Shown: positions 39,106 through 52,078 of the stretch, in pieces
Layout: every line of letters starts with the position of its first letter
Numbering within the stretch: the stretch's first letter is position 1
Source of the DNA: Carallia brachiata
Taxonomy: Eukaryota > Streptophyta > Magnoliopsida > Malpighiales > Rhizophoraceae
Reading direction: 5' to 3'
NCBI GenBank assembly: GCA_021464245.1
Contig: JADCRB010000040.1
Span: forward strand, 10,555,528 to 10,619,527
Length of the DNA stretch: 64,000 bases
Made by a program: the position numbers and the translations under genes
The notes under the pieces: model-generated
Told to the model about the DNA's origin: nothing
The model's database searches: none
The model's input: the letters and a program-made list of their open reading frames with translations, nothing else

Positions 39106-40716
39106 GAGAGAGAGAACATTTTTTTTTTGACATAAAGCGAATGTTTTCATAGATTGGAATAATCCAAAGATAACAACGAATTTAAGGCATACGGCGGGTT
39201 TCCAACCCAATCCAGTGGACAAGAGTTCTCTCTGGACTGAGAGGCTACCCAGTCCGCTACCTTATTTGCAGATCGTCTGATAACAGCACAAGTACAATTA
39301 GTCAAAAAAACTAAGAAACCTACAAATATCACTAAGGAGTGGGCTTATAGACCATGGTCGGTCAATTGGATTGCCACTGAGTGCGCAAAAGAGTTCTCGC
39401 GAATCAGTTTCTACAGTGATGTTCTGTCCCCCCAGGGAACATGCCAATTGGATTCCCAGTCGGAGGGCAAAGGCCTCTGCCATCAAGGTAAATTGAGAGA
39501 ACTGTGTGAGGGCTATGCCTTGGATGATTCTGCCCATGGAGTTTCTCGCTACAGCAGCAATGCCAGCTCTTTGTGATTGGGTGGTGAAGGAAGCATCGCA
39601 ATTAATTTTTACACAACCCGCCTGTGGGGGGGTCCAGTTGGCGTTATGTACCTCAGGTTGGTTGCTTGGTTCCTCTATCCTTCTTCCCTGCAACAAATTT
39701 TGTTCTTCCCAGGTGCGCATCATACCTTTGTTTGTGAGGATTGGATTGGGGGTCACGAACTCAAAAATGGCTCGGTTTCGGGTCTTCCAAATATGCCAAC
39801 ATAGTGTTGCTGCCCTTGTTATTGTCTCCTTCGATCCAGACATGATCATATTGTTGGTGAAGTCCTCCCACCATTCAGCAAAAGCTGGGAAGCCAATCGG
39901 TGAAGGTCTGTATCCGAGGGGGATGAGTAGCCACGAGGCTCTAGCGTGTTGGCAAAAGAAGAGGAGGTGCTCAACTGTTTCCATACAATCTCCGCATATG
40001 TGGCAGGTAGTAGAGGTAGAAATCCCCTTCTTAAAAAGGTTTTCTTGGGTGGGGAAAGCATTGTGAAGGGCTCTCCAAATGAACAATCTTACCTTGGGGA
40101 GGGTCTCAAGGTGCCATATTCGTCACCAGGTCCGTGGATTAGTAGACCGAGATTGTCCCTCCTCATGAGAGAGTCTAGAGGAGGTGGCTATGTGATAGCC
40201 AGAGTTTACAGAGTACTGACCTCTTTTGTCAAAGTGCCATAAGAGTTCATCCCTTTCTGGATAAATGCTTGTAGCGATGCTCTTGATTGCAATGGACTCC
40301 TCATGTGAGAAAAACCTAGATAGGATTGACTTGTTCCATCTACCCGTGCCTGGTATGAGGAGGTCACTCACCATGTGTATGTCGCAGTCATCTGGCTTTC
40401 TTGATTGTATTCTAAAGGATGGTAAAGACGGGACCCATGGCTCATCCCAGATTGTTATATCTCTCACGTCTCCAACACGCCATTGAATACCCCTTTGTAA
40501 AAGCTTCCTCCCATGTAGGATACCCTGCCATCCCCAAGAGCATTGTCGTGCCTCACGAACAGAAAGCAGAGTTGAAGCTGGGAAGTAAAGGCCTCTTAGG
40601 ACTCGTGCCCATATGGCTTCTGGGTTGGTTAGGAGTCTCCAGCCCTGCTTAGCTAAGAGCGCTTGATTGAAACTTTCAAGGTCCCTGAAGCCCAGGCCAC
40701 CCAGGAGAGAGAGAAC
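39106..40716 (-). mobile_element. 5'-truncated LINE with exact 12-bp target duplication
   Basis: The 12 bases GAGAGAGAGAAC occur at 39106-39117 and 40705-40716. Between them lies the 3' part of a LINE ORF2 on the minus strand, ending in an A tail (T run at 39119-39128). The coding order is GLGFRDLESFNQALLAKQGW (from about 40695), DITIWDEPWVPSLPS, the reverse-transcriptase zinc-binding region MFIWRALHNAFPTQ...CHICGDCMETVEHLLFFCQ, and an RNase H domain (CVKINCDASF, MAEAFALRLGIQLA, ETDSRELFCAL). The last 262-codon stretch is uninterrupted, so this copy is much younger than the plus-strand LINE. Truncation at the 5' end, A tail and target duplication are the marks of target-primed reverse transcription. 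Confidence 0.95.
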
Positions 40717-43553
40717 TTATAAAAAAGAAGTAGGTGTATACGTAGAGAATAAACCAGATGAGAGAAAGAAAATTGGTACAAAAATATATATGAAAAGGAC
40801 TTTTAGGGATAATATTAGAAATGAAAAAATAATTGTCAATAAGCAGTGGTTAGAATCCATAAAGTATCCAGCACTTAGTTTTTGATCAGCAACTGAATGA
40901 ATTAATGAATAGTAACTAATACTCCAAAAATTTTACCAAGCATCCATTCTTTTACTTTATCAACAAAAAAAAAAAAAAAAGTAAAACTACCCTACAAAGC
41001 AAAGCCAAACATTACCTCAAAAATCGTGTTCTCCCTATTGGTTAATGAGATTTGTTGCGAACTATCATATTTTATATTTTTTTATAATTTTAATTAAAAA
41101 TTAATATATTAATATTTTTAATGATAAATTTATAATATATTTAACTTTTAATTTTTTAATTATCAATTAATATATATTACTTATGAACAACAGTAAAAAG
41201 TAATTAAAAAATAACTGTCATTGACAAAATCTTAAATTATTTGTAATACACTATTACTAACTTGTAATTTAACCGTTTATTTTACATTATCACTCCTAAA
41301 ACAAGATACCCTACAGGCCAATAAGGTAGGTACTCTTTACTATCATTTGAAGGATGGAGAATCTTTTTCCTTCCCTTCATTTTGATGATATACATGAGAA
41401 AAATAAAAATGTTAAAGATTAGTTATTTCACAATTTTCAAAGCAAAATTCGATAAAAATTTAACTAACTGAATATTTTAAAAATCTACACCCAATTGAAC
41501 TACAGTTGTAAAAAAAATAAAATAAAATAAATCTTGAAACGAATATAGTTGGTTTGCATCAATTTTTCCGTGCAAATGAAATCATGCTCGCTCAAAGCAT
41601 ACAAGAAGTCACGTATCAAGAAAATAAAATTAATGAAATGAGAAAAAGAGACAACAAGACAGCTCAAAATTAGCATCAATGTGTCAATTAATTAATGACC
41701 AACAAACACCTTCAAAGCAACGATCCTCTGCCAAGTGACCGGATACAGAAATTGCACGAAATCCTAAATTTAAATAATGAAATGAAACAAGAGATCACGA
41801 TTATTAATAAATTTGTAGGACAGATTTATTAATTAAAATATTATTTTTTTAAAGATTGAGTATTTGATTATTTACTTTATTAATTAAGAGGAATACCCTT
41901 CAATTATTAAATAAAAGTTTCAACTCCACATTAATTTTATTTTTTTTTTTTTTATATACTTATTAGAGCTTCATGTATATCAAAAGAATATTATTTCCCT
42001 TTCATCAATACATCGCTGTTCAATTTTTAAAATCGTTAAAAGAGATGGCAAGTCATCGTCGATGAGCGAAGGAGTGGTGGAATCCTCGCCTTTTAAATGG
42101 AGGCGTCCATCTGTTCTTTTGACTCAAATCACTTTTTTTTTGGACGAATTTTGACTCATCTTACAAGCTTTAGTACTTGGATTTCAGCTATTGGCGTAAA
42201 GTCTAAGCTATAATATAATGAGGGTCATTACATTTTCAGACAAAAATATATTTAAAATGTTGTCTGAATATAACTGATTGCATTTGATTTACAACTGCCT
42301 GTATTTCAAGTACAACAAAAAATAAGAAGAAAAAATCACTGTCATTTCTTTACACATAAAATTTAACTGGTTGCACATAAAATTCATCTGATTGCATTCA
42401 GGTAACATTTCAGACATTATTTCTTCTGGAAATCTAACTTTTTTTCTAATATAATAATCACAAGGTAGCTATATAATATTTAGTAAAATATGCATATAAT
42501 AAGGGTACATATGGAGAAGGTATAATCTTTTTGCTTTGGCAAACTTATATCATTGTTTGTAATAATGCATGCAATTTATAGGAGTAAGATATTTATTTGT
42601 TTACAAAATTTACAAATTTTGCTTGCCAAATGCAGATGCTTGGGCAGAGACGCTAACTCTGGGATTTTTTTTTTTTGGGGGGTAAAAAATAGCTTTCTTT
42701 AATATTCAGGACACTAACTTTTGTACAAACTTTACTCACCTTGAATAATAAATTAAATTAAATATAACAGTTGATTGCAAAAAAAAAAAAATCGCTTTGC
42801 TCTTTTTCTTTTGTTCAAAGTTATCTTTTTTTTTTTCACATGGTAAATTAGAAACTTTGAGTTAGAAGACAAATTTATGGCGTGGTAAAACCACTTATTT
42901 TGCATCTCAACAGGACATAAAATTTGATATATTCAAATATTTATGGCTTATATGTGTTGAGACGTGATAGGATTAATGTGAAAAAAAATTGTGATTTAAT
43001 TACAAAAAATTATAATAAATTTTAAAACAGTAAATTTATAGTTTTTCTATGGATTTACCTCAAATACAACGTGAAATAAAATATAAAGAGTAATGCATTT
43101 TTTGACTAACTTACAGAAATACGCTAAAATAAGAGACAAAGCTATACTATTTTAGTGTTTTTATTGTAATAAATTCATATAAAACGACCCTTACACTGAT
43201 TTGCAAAAAATGTAAACGTATAATATTAAAATTCTGTTTATTCTAAAAACCATTATTTTTGACGTAATTTATTCCAAAAAAACTATTGGTAAATTTTTTT
43301 TAAAAAAAATTTATTATGAATATATCAATTATCAAATTTAAAATTAATTTTAATTATAATTAAATCTCATTCAATTATTTTTAAAAAGTAAACTCATTGT
43401 TTAAATATTAATAAACTTAAATATAAATTTTATAAAATTATTATAATATTAATAAATTTTAAATCAATATCACTTAAATCAAAATACGCCGGATGACTAA
43501 CATCTCATGGTTTGGAACAACTTCATTCACCTAATAATATCATTATGCACTGA
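40717..43553. other. Intergenic, no gene seen
   Basis: AT-rich, with no supported gene. Contains a MITE-like element at 42231-42440 and A/T homopolymers. The last 300 bp before the TATA element are probably NRAMP upstream DNA. Confidence 0.55.
42231..42440. mobile_element. MITE-like element, GTCTGAA/TGCAA family
   Basis: TGTCTGAATATAACTGATTG on the left faces AATGTCTGAAATGTTACCTG read inverted from the right. The interior has AACTGGTTGCACATAAAATT and ATCTGATTGCATTC. Similar termini and motifs occur at 54473-54672 and 48716-48924. Confidence 0.55.
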
Positions 43554-43563
43554 TATATAAATA
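43554..43563 (+). promoter_or_regulatory. TATA box of the NRAMP gene
   Basis: TATATAAATA lies about 210 bp upstream of the NRAMP start codon, implying a transcription start near 43590. An ATG at 43594 would open a 13-codon upstream frame ending at 43635. Whether it lies inside the transcript depends on the exact start. Confidence 0.55.
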
Positions 43564-43765
43564 CAATAGAAAGAACACGACGAGTTGAATTAAATGATCC
43601 GCCAGCTCTGCTCTGCGTACGTAGGATCAGATTAGCTTCGCTGACGAAGCGGCGGGCGGCGCGAGCTCATCGCCACCGCCCTTTTAACACAGCTGTCCGG
43701 AGAAAACAGCGCTGCGCTGCCTGGCTTAGCAGAATATTCCGGCGGTGCAGAATTTAAGACCGAAC

Positions 43766-46739
43766 ATGAGCTCCCAAGCCGGACAAGAGGAATCCAAACG
43801 AGAAAACGACGATGAATCGAGCCGACTCCTGCCGCCGCCATCCCATTCTCCGGCGCCGCCGTCATCCGAGGGAGAGGAGGACGCAGACGAAGTGGCATTC
43901 GAAGCGCGGGAGAAAATCCTGGTCGTCGACGAGGAGGATATTGCGCATGCAACGAACGACGGCGATTGCGTGCCGCCGTTCTCGTGGAAGAAGCTGTGGC
44001 GGTTTACGGGACCTGGGTTTTTGATGAGCATAGCGTTTCTAGATCCGGGGAATTTAGAGGGGGATCTCCAGGCCGGGGCGATTGCCGGATACTCGCTGCT
44101 GTGGCTGCTGATGTGGGCCACCGTCATGGGCTTCCTGATCCAGATGCTGTCGGCTCGGGTCGGGGTGGCTACGGGACGGCACTTGGCGGAGCTGTGCCGG
44201 GAGCAGTACCCAACTTGGGCTAGGTTGGCGCTGTGGTTCATGGCGGAGGTGGCGCTGATTGGGGCCGATATACAGGAGGTCATAGGCAGTGCCATTGCAA
44301 TACAGATATTGAGTAATGGGGTTTTGCCGCTCTGGGCTGGGGTGGTGATTACGGCATCCGATTGGTATGTGTTTTGTTATGTTCTTTTGATTTTACAATT
44401 ATTTTTAGCTGCTGGGATTCTGTGGTTTTAGTTTTCTCTAAGTAATACTGAGATAGATACTCACACTTTTTGCTGACTAATATGGGACCTATAGATTCTA
44501 CTGATTGTACGAGCTCTGTCTGCAAAACTCCACAGGTGGGGTCTTGCCATAAGAAGTTGCCGTTTGGAAAACATATCACTTTTTGTGATAAAAATCTTTG
44601 GCTAAAGTATTAGCTTTGATGAATATATCTCTTCCTGTTGGTTTTCTGGTTTTGATAAATGAGGTGGTCCATTCATCCAATAAAAGTGGGGAAAAAAGAA
44701 GAAGAAAGTATTAGTGTTGGTACTCACGCTGTAAGCAAGTGACATGTTCATAATCATACATATTTTGTTGGGGTTTTTTTTTTTTTGGGCTAATGATTAC
44801 TGAGAAAATTTTCGTGTTCTCTTTGCATTTCTCTGCGAATTATCTGTCTCATTAACTACTGCCTCCTTTAAATGGCAGTTTCATGTTTTTGTTATTAGAG
44901 AATTATGGAGTGAGGAGACTGGAAGCAGTTTTTGCAGTTTTGATTGCAACTATGGCTTTATCATTTGCATGGATGTTTGGAGATACCAAGCCTAGTGGAA
45001 AAGAGCTTTTGATGGGTACTGTCTCCTTGGTGTATGAAGTGAACAATTTGCCCTTCAGTTTGTGAATTTTGTTCCTTAGAAATCACTATTGAATGAGCCA
45101 TGACTTGTTTTTTTTTATCTGTTTTGTAGGCCTTGTAGTTCCAAGGCTTAGCTCAAAAACAATTAGGCAAGCCGTGGGAGTGGTGGGTTGTGTCATTATG
45201 CCTCATAATGTCTTCTTGCATTCAGCTTTAGTACAGTCGAAGATTGATCCTCAGAAGAAAGGCCAAGTCCAAGAGGCACTGAATTACTACTCAATTGAGT
45301 CATCAATTGCTCTTTTAGTCTCCTTCATGATCAACTTGTTCGTAACAACTGTATTCGCAAAAGGATTTTATGATACGGAACAAGCCAATAGCATTGGACT
45401 TGTTAATGCAGGGCAGTATCTTCAGAAGAAACATGGAGGAGGAATCTTTCCCATACTTTATATATGGGGTATTGGCTTGCTGGCTGCTGGACAAAGTAGT
45501 ACGATAACTGGCACATATGCTGGCCAATTTATCATGGGAGGCTTTCTTAACCTTCGTTTGAAGAAATGGCTGAGGTCACTGATTACTCGGAGTTTTGCTA
45601 TTGTGCCAACCATAGTTGTGGCTCTTGCATTCAAGAAGTCTGAATCTTCATTGGACATTTTGAATGAATGGTTAAATGTGCTTCAGTCAATGCAAATTCC
45701 CTTTGCACTTATCCCCCTTCTTACTGTGGCATCCAAGGAGCACATCATGGGGCCTTTTAGGATTGGGCTATTTCTTGAGGTAGGCCATAACCTTCACTGA
45801 TCTAGTAGCTTTTGCTCGTCATGGTTGGAATAAAACGAGATGTTTTCTGTGCTCCGTAATTTAGAGGGTGTTGTTGCTCCATTGTAACAGTTTTGTTGGA
45901 ATATAATTCATGTTGCTGATTGATTCAAAACTTTAGGTGGACTGGTTGAGAGAGGTGGATTGGTTGAGGGTTTTAGGATATGGGAAGAACTTGGATCCTG
46001 GCCTGATTCTTATTCCCTCTGAATTTAAGCTCTGAGATTCATTCATTATCTTTTTACATGTGCAATTTGATAGATAAAGCATATGTTTTGGGGATTTAAG
46101 TGAATACATGCAACCATATATTTTTGCATAATTTAGACTGGTGTTGAAGTAATCGTCAATAATACTCTCCAGGACCCTGTTAGGTTCCCACATACTCCAA
46201 AGAAATTTTTCAAGGAAGCATTGTATTCTGTGGAAATTTGATTTCTTGTCTTGAAAGCCATTAAATTTGAATTTGTTTGCATCTTTATTTAGATAAAAAT
46301 TATTGAACATTGATTTGTTACAATAGTTGCATTTGTCTTCTGCTTCATTCAGAGGATTCACTTATTAATTAATAGCCAATTAGTTTGAATGCGGATTATT
46401 TTTTAGAGTCTATACTTGAAATATGTTAGAGATGGTAAAATTGTACTTAAATATTCAATCTATTTCCCAACAAGTAGCTGTTTCCTTACTCTGGTCCGTA
46501 TCTTCCTTTTTATTATGTAGAGGCTGGCATGGACCGTGGCTATTCTTGTTATAGTGATTAATGGGTATCTGTTGCTTGATTTCTTCGCATCTGAAGTTAA
46601 GGGACTGCTGCTGGGTTTTCTGGTCTGCTCGTGCACAGTTGGCTATGTAGCATTTATTGTTTATCTCGTTTCACATGGCAGTACTTCTTCATCCACTCGC
46701 CCTGGATTAGAACTATCCAATAGACTTGCTAATACTTGA
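43766..46739 (+). CDS. NRAMP2: NRAMP2-like divalent metal transporter
   Basis: Four exons, 43766-44364, 44879-45015, 45130-45779 and 46521-46739, with GT-AG introns and consistent phases, give 534 residues, the normal family length. The N-terminus has an acidic dileucine sorting signal (ESSRLL, residues 17-22) and a proline-rich stretch. The transport core carries the metal-binding DPGN in TM1 (about 93-96) and MPHN in TM6 (about 269-272), plus [18 protein letters not shown], the NRAMP consensus transport signature. NRAMPs are proton-coupled importers of Mn2+ and Fe2+ into the cytosol. The RLLPPP...[12 protein letters not shown] leader and the SGKELLMG and [18 protein letters not shown] segments resemble Arabidopsis NRAMP2 (Golgi/TGN manganese) more than vacuolar NRAMP3/4. 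Exon 1 is GC-rich, unlike its surroundings. The first ATG in frame was chosen; no stop separates it from a non-ATG extension. The gene looks intact and functional. Confidence 0.96.
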
Positions 46740-49075
46740 GAATGCTTGGTTTTGAGAAGTAGCAGACTCTCAGAAAGATGATGAGACCGTTTGCAGTCTG
46801 CTGTTTGGAATGACAGCTTCTGACAAGTAAATTGCTTCTTAACTCCTAACCTTGTTGCATCCTTAAAGGGAGGTATACGATTTCCGGAAACTTGTAGAAG
46901 TTTGCAATGCCAATACTTTCAACGCTGGAAGCCCGCATGCAAGTTCTGGTTGTTGAACACATCAGGACATTCTTTTCTTTGTTTCGGCAGGCAGAGAAAT
47001 CCATCTTTGTAGGAAGTTGTATTCGGGCTTCTGTATCTAATGTTACAGCTTTTTCTTATTTCTTTGTAACTTGTACGTAAATGTAAGTCGATCTTACCAT
47101 TCATTTTTTGATGCAACAGACTACATAGTATACTACAGTCTAACTAGAATTACGAGTTCCTGGAATAAACTGACGAATACAAACAGATTGCAAGCGATTT
47201 CCAGAATCCTATTGTTTTCTTTTATCTTGTTACCAATTGGAATTGTATCTTCGTTTCATTCCAATTCTTGATTTTTGTTTTCATGAAGTCCATATGAAAG
47301 CATGAAAGTGGTGTTTTAGTTTTTTGGTTAATATCATGGAGTATGGCTTGGCCGGTGTAAAGCCACAAAACCTGAGCCATCCTTGTTTTAGTGAATTTTT
47401 TTTTTTTTTTTTTTAAGTTTTTGTTCTGGAACTAATGGTCACAAAAGACTGCAATGATAAACACACTTTATACTACTATAATAAATCTCATGTCTTTATC
47501 ATAATTTATTTCTTAGCAAAATTATTGTATTATTGGATGTTTGGTTTTGTATTTAGTAATTGTGTTGCTGCTATTTAAAAAATAAGAATATAAGTGTTTA
47601 ATTAATTTTTTTATTACTATTGATATCTTTAAAAACAATTGCTGATCAGAAAAATATGAATCTTTTTATTTTTAATTTTCGTCGACAATTTGATGAATAA
47701 TATAATCACAAAGTCAACCTTAAAAAGGGCATTGGACATTTGCGCTGTACATTGTACCATATGAAAAGGGACATATAGCAATTAAAGTATTATTTTTTTC
47801 ATCTTTCTTTATGAATACTACAATAAATTAACATAATATTAAAACCCCCACCGCTGTACGCGTTAATTTGTTTTTTTTTAGCTTTTCTTTGTAATCAATA
47901 TAATAAAATGATATTAATTTATTGAAACTCCACTCAGCCACTAGCGGTGTATCTTTTTTGCTATAAAAATAAATATTATTTCAAGTACAATGACTTCATT
48001 TCTTCTTTTATATATATATATTTTTTATTTTTATTATGTTAATAGTAATTTATATGGAAAAATAATAATATTTCTTTAAACACAGTAAATGTATATAATA
48101 AAAATAATATTTCTAAAAATAATAATATTTTTCATAAATTAGAGTTAATCTTCAAGTCACATATTTAAAAAAATTTATCTTTAAATACATAAATATAATT
48201 TTATAAGACTAGTTAAATTACACCAATGCGTCTTTTTTGGCCCATTTTTTCTCAAAGAAAAATGTATCTTGTTTCCTACTGGAACAAGGAACATAGTATT
48301 ACTTATTTATATAGAAAAATGACCAGAAAACTCGTTCGAATGCAACTTATAAGATTCAATGCGCAATGAACTATATTCAGTGTGCAAACAACTAATAGTA
48401 TTTTTTTCACTGGTTTTTTTTTTTCCACTTGAAATCCAGGAAGTTGCACAATATATACAATTACTTGCATTTAGATACATTTCCGGCCTGTTCCATGTCC
48501 GAAATGTAAAAGTGCCATACAATCAACATATATTTCATATACAGCCTGTATATATTGTGACAATTCTTATAAGCTTCCTATTGGGGTTTTGTTATATTCA
48601 TGTTGAATGCTATGGCATAACATAGTTATAATGCTGCAGCCGAGAGTTTTATTTTTGTTGGACATTGCCCAACACTGTGACAAGGTCATACAATTCTTAT
48701 ATAAACGGATCCTATTACAATTTCTGATAAAAAGTATCCGGAATGCAACTAGTTGAATTTAGTTTGCAACTATGTTGTTCACAAGTGCATCTAAAAAAGA
48801 AGAAGAAAAATTCACTATTTACTTAGTTGCACCGTCAATCTAGCTGGTTGCACATTGAACTCAACCAGTTGCAATGCACATTGAACCCAACCAGTTTCAT
48901 TCCTGACAGTTTTCCTTCCGCCACCTATCTTTTTCCTATACAATAACTATTCAAAAGCTTGTTATATGTTCACATGGCCAGAATATGCTCAATGCTTTCC
49001 AAAAATATGCATACGATAGCCATTACTGCCACTAAAACAAAATGAAATTCACTACTTCATGGACATGGTGCTCAA
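46740..49075. other. NRAMP 3' flank and intergenic DNA
   Basis: The first 500 bp probably include the NRAMP 3' UTR. The remainder is AT-rich with no supported gene. It holds a MITE-like element at 48716-48924 and a weaker relative at about 48310-48530. Confidence 0.5.
48716..48924. mobile_element. MITE-like element with CAACTRGTTG motifs
   Basis: The left end (GGAATGCAACTAGTTGAATT) and inverted right end (GGAATGAAACTGGTTGGGTT) are imperfect inverted copies. The interior carries four further GCAAC/GTTGCA words, for example AGCTGGTTGCACATTGAAC and AACCAGTTGCAATGCAC. Non-coding. Confidence 0.6.
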
Positions 49076-52000
49076 TTACATGGGGTGCCATCCTACTTGC
49101 CAACCGTGAAGTGGCTGCAAAAAAAAACACAGACATTATACTTATTGTCAATAACGCTTTTTACTATTATATATGTCATCAATTTGTTTGAATGCCAACA
49201 GTCAAATTAACATACCATTTGAGGATAGTGCAAGTAAGTGCCAGCAACACTCCGAGCTGTGTTAGGGGCAATGTTATTTGGAAGACCATAATGGCTAGAT
49301 TCAACATAGTTTCTTGATAGCACATGAGCTGAGGTGCCACCTTCATCTGCAACCTATAACACCAATTCTGAACATTTGATTTAGCCAACTTATGGTAAGT
49401 TATGCAAAATTTTGAACCAATTGTCAAATAGTTTAACCAAGTCCATTCTATATGCAATTCATGATCTTATAGTCTACACATTTACCTCTCCGCTCTGTAT
49501 TGCATTTACTAAACTGTTTGCAGCCCATGACTGGAAAGAAGGTGACCTTTGCTGATCAAGCCTTCCTTCATTTGCCTACAAGCAACAACATAAGGCTCAT
49601 AAATATTGTGTTCCTATTGCGACAACAAGGGATTACAAAGACTATTTGTAGATCGACATATTTACGCAAGGGTCTGAAAACGTTTCACACAAACTACAAA
49701 GCCCTTTTATGTTGGAGCCAGTACTGGAGCCAGTACATTAAGTGAAGTTTGAAGATGAGCATTGCTAAGTCTCGACATTTTACAAACAAGTTGAACATTG
49801 TTAAGCCTATGCCTTTTCGAAACAGCCATACGACTTAAACAAAATACTTACCTGTTGTAGTAACTCTGTGGCCGAAGATCCATTGATAGGGTGCATATTC
49901 ACTAGTTTCCTCAAAGGCGCCTCCCTCCTACTATTGTTTCTCCTACATGTCCGTGTCTCTATTGCAGACAACTTCCTCTTGCTCCTTGGCCTCCCCCACC
50001 TTCGTACTAATGCTGGATCTTTGCACCTTATTGTCAGACCATGATCGCCTATCTCATAATGGTCTTCACCCCAACATGCTGTCCCTCTATAGTTGGACCA
50101 CCCTATTTCCAGTTGTCTAGAAGATGATTCTGTTCATTTAAGACATTAAGCAAATGTTAAACTTACTTTCATCCTTGACGACCTTCTCAACTGAGGAATA
50201 AAATGCAACCTCCAACTCTTTAGTACATCGAGAAGCAAGTGTTACATTACTCACATTGATCTTCTTTGTGCTATGACATCGGGGGATATCCTTTCTCTAT
50301 CGCCTCGCCAAATATCTCTCAAGTATCACACTAACATCATTACTAACAAGTACCTTCATGTGCACATAGAATACCCTTGAACTCAAACAATTTACAAATA
50401 CAACTAAAAATATGATTATCTTTATCAAAACTAACATTATACGTCACCCACTTATTTCTCTCACTGCCACTTTGTTTTATCTCTAAAACATCAAAAAATA
50501 TTTTGCTCCCCTCCTCGGCTACTAGTTTAAGGTCACAATACATGACATCAGTGATCTCTTTTTGAACATGCTTGAAAATATTATTTGTGTAAACATTACG
50601 AAGCTGTACCTCAAATTTAAATCTAGTCACATAAGGAATTTGCGAATTTAATGTAAAAAAATCCTCTTGTCTTTCTTTCTCTACCTTATCAGCAACCGCA
50701 AGACTGTATTGATTAACGAACTGGCTAAGTGATGTCCTTGAGTGCACATAACCATCAAAAAAAGAATGCATACTCTCACTTCTTTGAGTTGAGGACATGC
50801 CCGCCCAAAAAAAAGATTTTACATATACTGGAATCCACCACTGCCTAATTTCAAAGAGACTTGCTAGCCATTCATTTGCCTCTAAGTGGAACCTATAAAT
50901 CATGCTTCTCCATTGGACCTCAAATTCCTTGACAGATAGAGGATCATATACTACATCCATAAATGCCTCTTTCAAATATTTATACTCACAGTTTCCAGAC
51001 AACTTCATTGGAAGCTTACATAAGATGTGCCACAAGCACAATCTATGTCGAGTATTAGGAAAAATCGTCTTTATGGCATCCCCAATAGCTGCACATCGAT
51101 CTGTGATTATTGCGTCAGGGTGCTTGCCATCCATACAACTCAACCATGTCTCGAAAAGCCACTTATATGTCTTCGCCTTCTCATTATTAATTAAAGCACA
51201 TCCTAAAAGAATGGACTGATCGTGTTGATTAACTCCAACAAATGTCCCAAAAGGCATATCATACTTGTTCACTAAGTAGGTCATATCAAATGTGATAACA
51301 TCACAAAACTCTTGATAAGCTGCCCTACATCTCCCATCGGCCCAAAATACGTGTTTTAACCTACCTTCTTTGTCAGGCTTAATTACATACATAAAATCTC
51401 TATTTTCAGTCTGCAGCTTCCCAAACAATTGGTGGATTGCCTCAGCATCCCCTCCATTTAACTGCAACTTTCGCACTTTATTGACATGGTTGATAAGATC
51501 AACACTTAGACAACCCAATTCTTCATGTCCTCCTGCTTGATACACAACTGCTTTTACATTTTCACATGGCCGTAAACCAGCCATGTCATTAACTTCTAAT
51601 TGTCTCTTATAATGGAGGTTAACTTGGCGGTGTTGCCTAATATATCGAGATAGAGAAGGACTCACCTCATGGTTGTGCTCAAGCTGGACCTTTGTTATCA
51701 TCCACAATTCTTCTTTCTTTGCACAACAAACACGTGCTTTGCAACCAGTTCTAGCACTCGGACGTTGTGATAACAAATTACTCCCCTTAGCCTTGTGTTC
51801 CCGATTTTTAGTACAAGTAATTGCCATCCACCTATACCCCTAGTCACTGCATCCTTCTTTAACCCGCGCCTCGTAATTCCAAATCCTTTTGATTTAGCAT
51901 ACGCCTTATAAAATTCATACACTTCTTCAATCTCCTTAAATAGCATTCCAACTGTAGGTTTTTCCTCAGCAACCTGTTCTCCAACAACTCTACTTTCACC

Positions 52001-52078
52001 GGTTACTTTTTGCCTCCCCAAACCATCAATTCCAACTTCGCCTTCTCTGTTTCTGACCACATCAAAAACCTCAGCCAT
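49076..52078 (-). pseudogene. FRS: FAR1-RELATED SEQUENCE gene, damaged
   Basis: Five minus-strand exons with GT-AG borders: 52078-50167, 50129-49852, 49575-49486, 49353-49216, 49114-49076, about 800 codons. Domains in order: FAR1 DNA-binding zinc region (EEVYEFYKAYAKSKGFG, then GCKARVCCAKKEELWM...LEHNHEVSPS), MULE transposase core (VITFDMTYLVNKYDMPFG, DAIITDRCAAIGDAI, RHRLCLWHI), SWIM zinc motif (FSCICKLFEFKGILCAH) and a basic tail (RRWGRPRSKRKLSA). FRS proteins are domesticated MULE transposases acting as transcription factors in light and stress signalling. Three lesions are visible: a 1-base loss in a G run near 51838, a small indel right after the SWIM motif near 50347 that shifts the frame, and a TAG inside LARR*RKDI near 50290, where relatives have W. 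All exon borders and downstream frames are preserved, so loss is recent or partly sequencing error. No TIRs were found. Confidence 0.85.

Noticed and set aside
39506..40066. Plus-strand 186-codon open frame
   Set aside because: It is the antisense shadow of the LINE RNase H and zinc-binding region on the minus strand, which has clear family motifs.
43594..43635. A 13-codon upstream ORF before NRAMP
   Set aside because: Its ATG sits only about 30 bp after the TATA box, so it may be at or before the transcription start. Not supported as a regulatory feature.
50300..50350. A tiny intron that would remove the frame break after the FRS SWIM motif
   Set aside because: The only GT...AG choice spans about 41 bases, too short for a plant intron, and it leaves the following TAG in frame.
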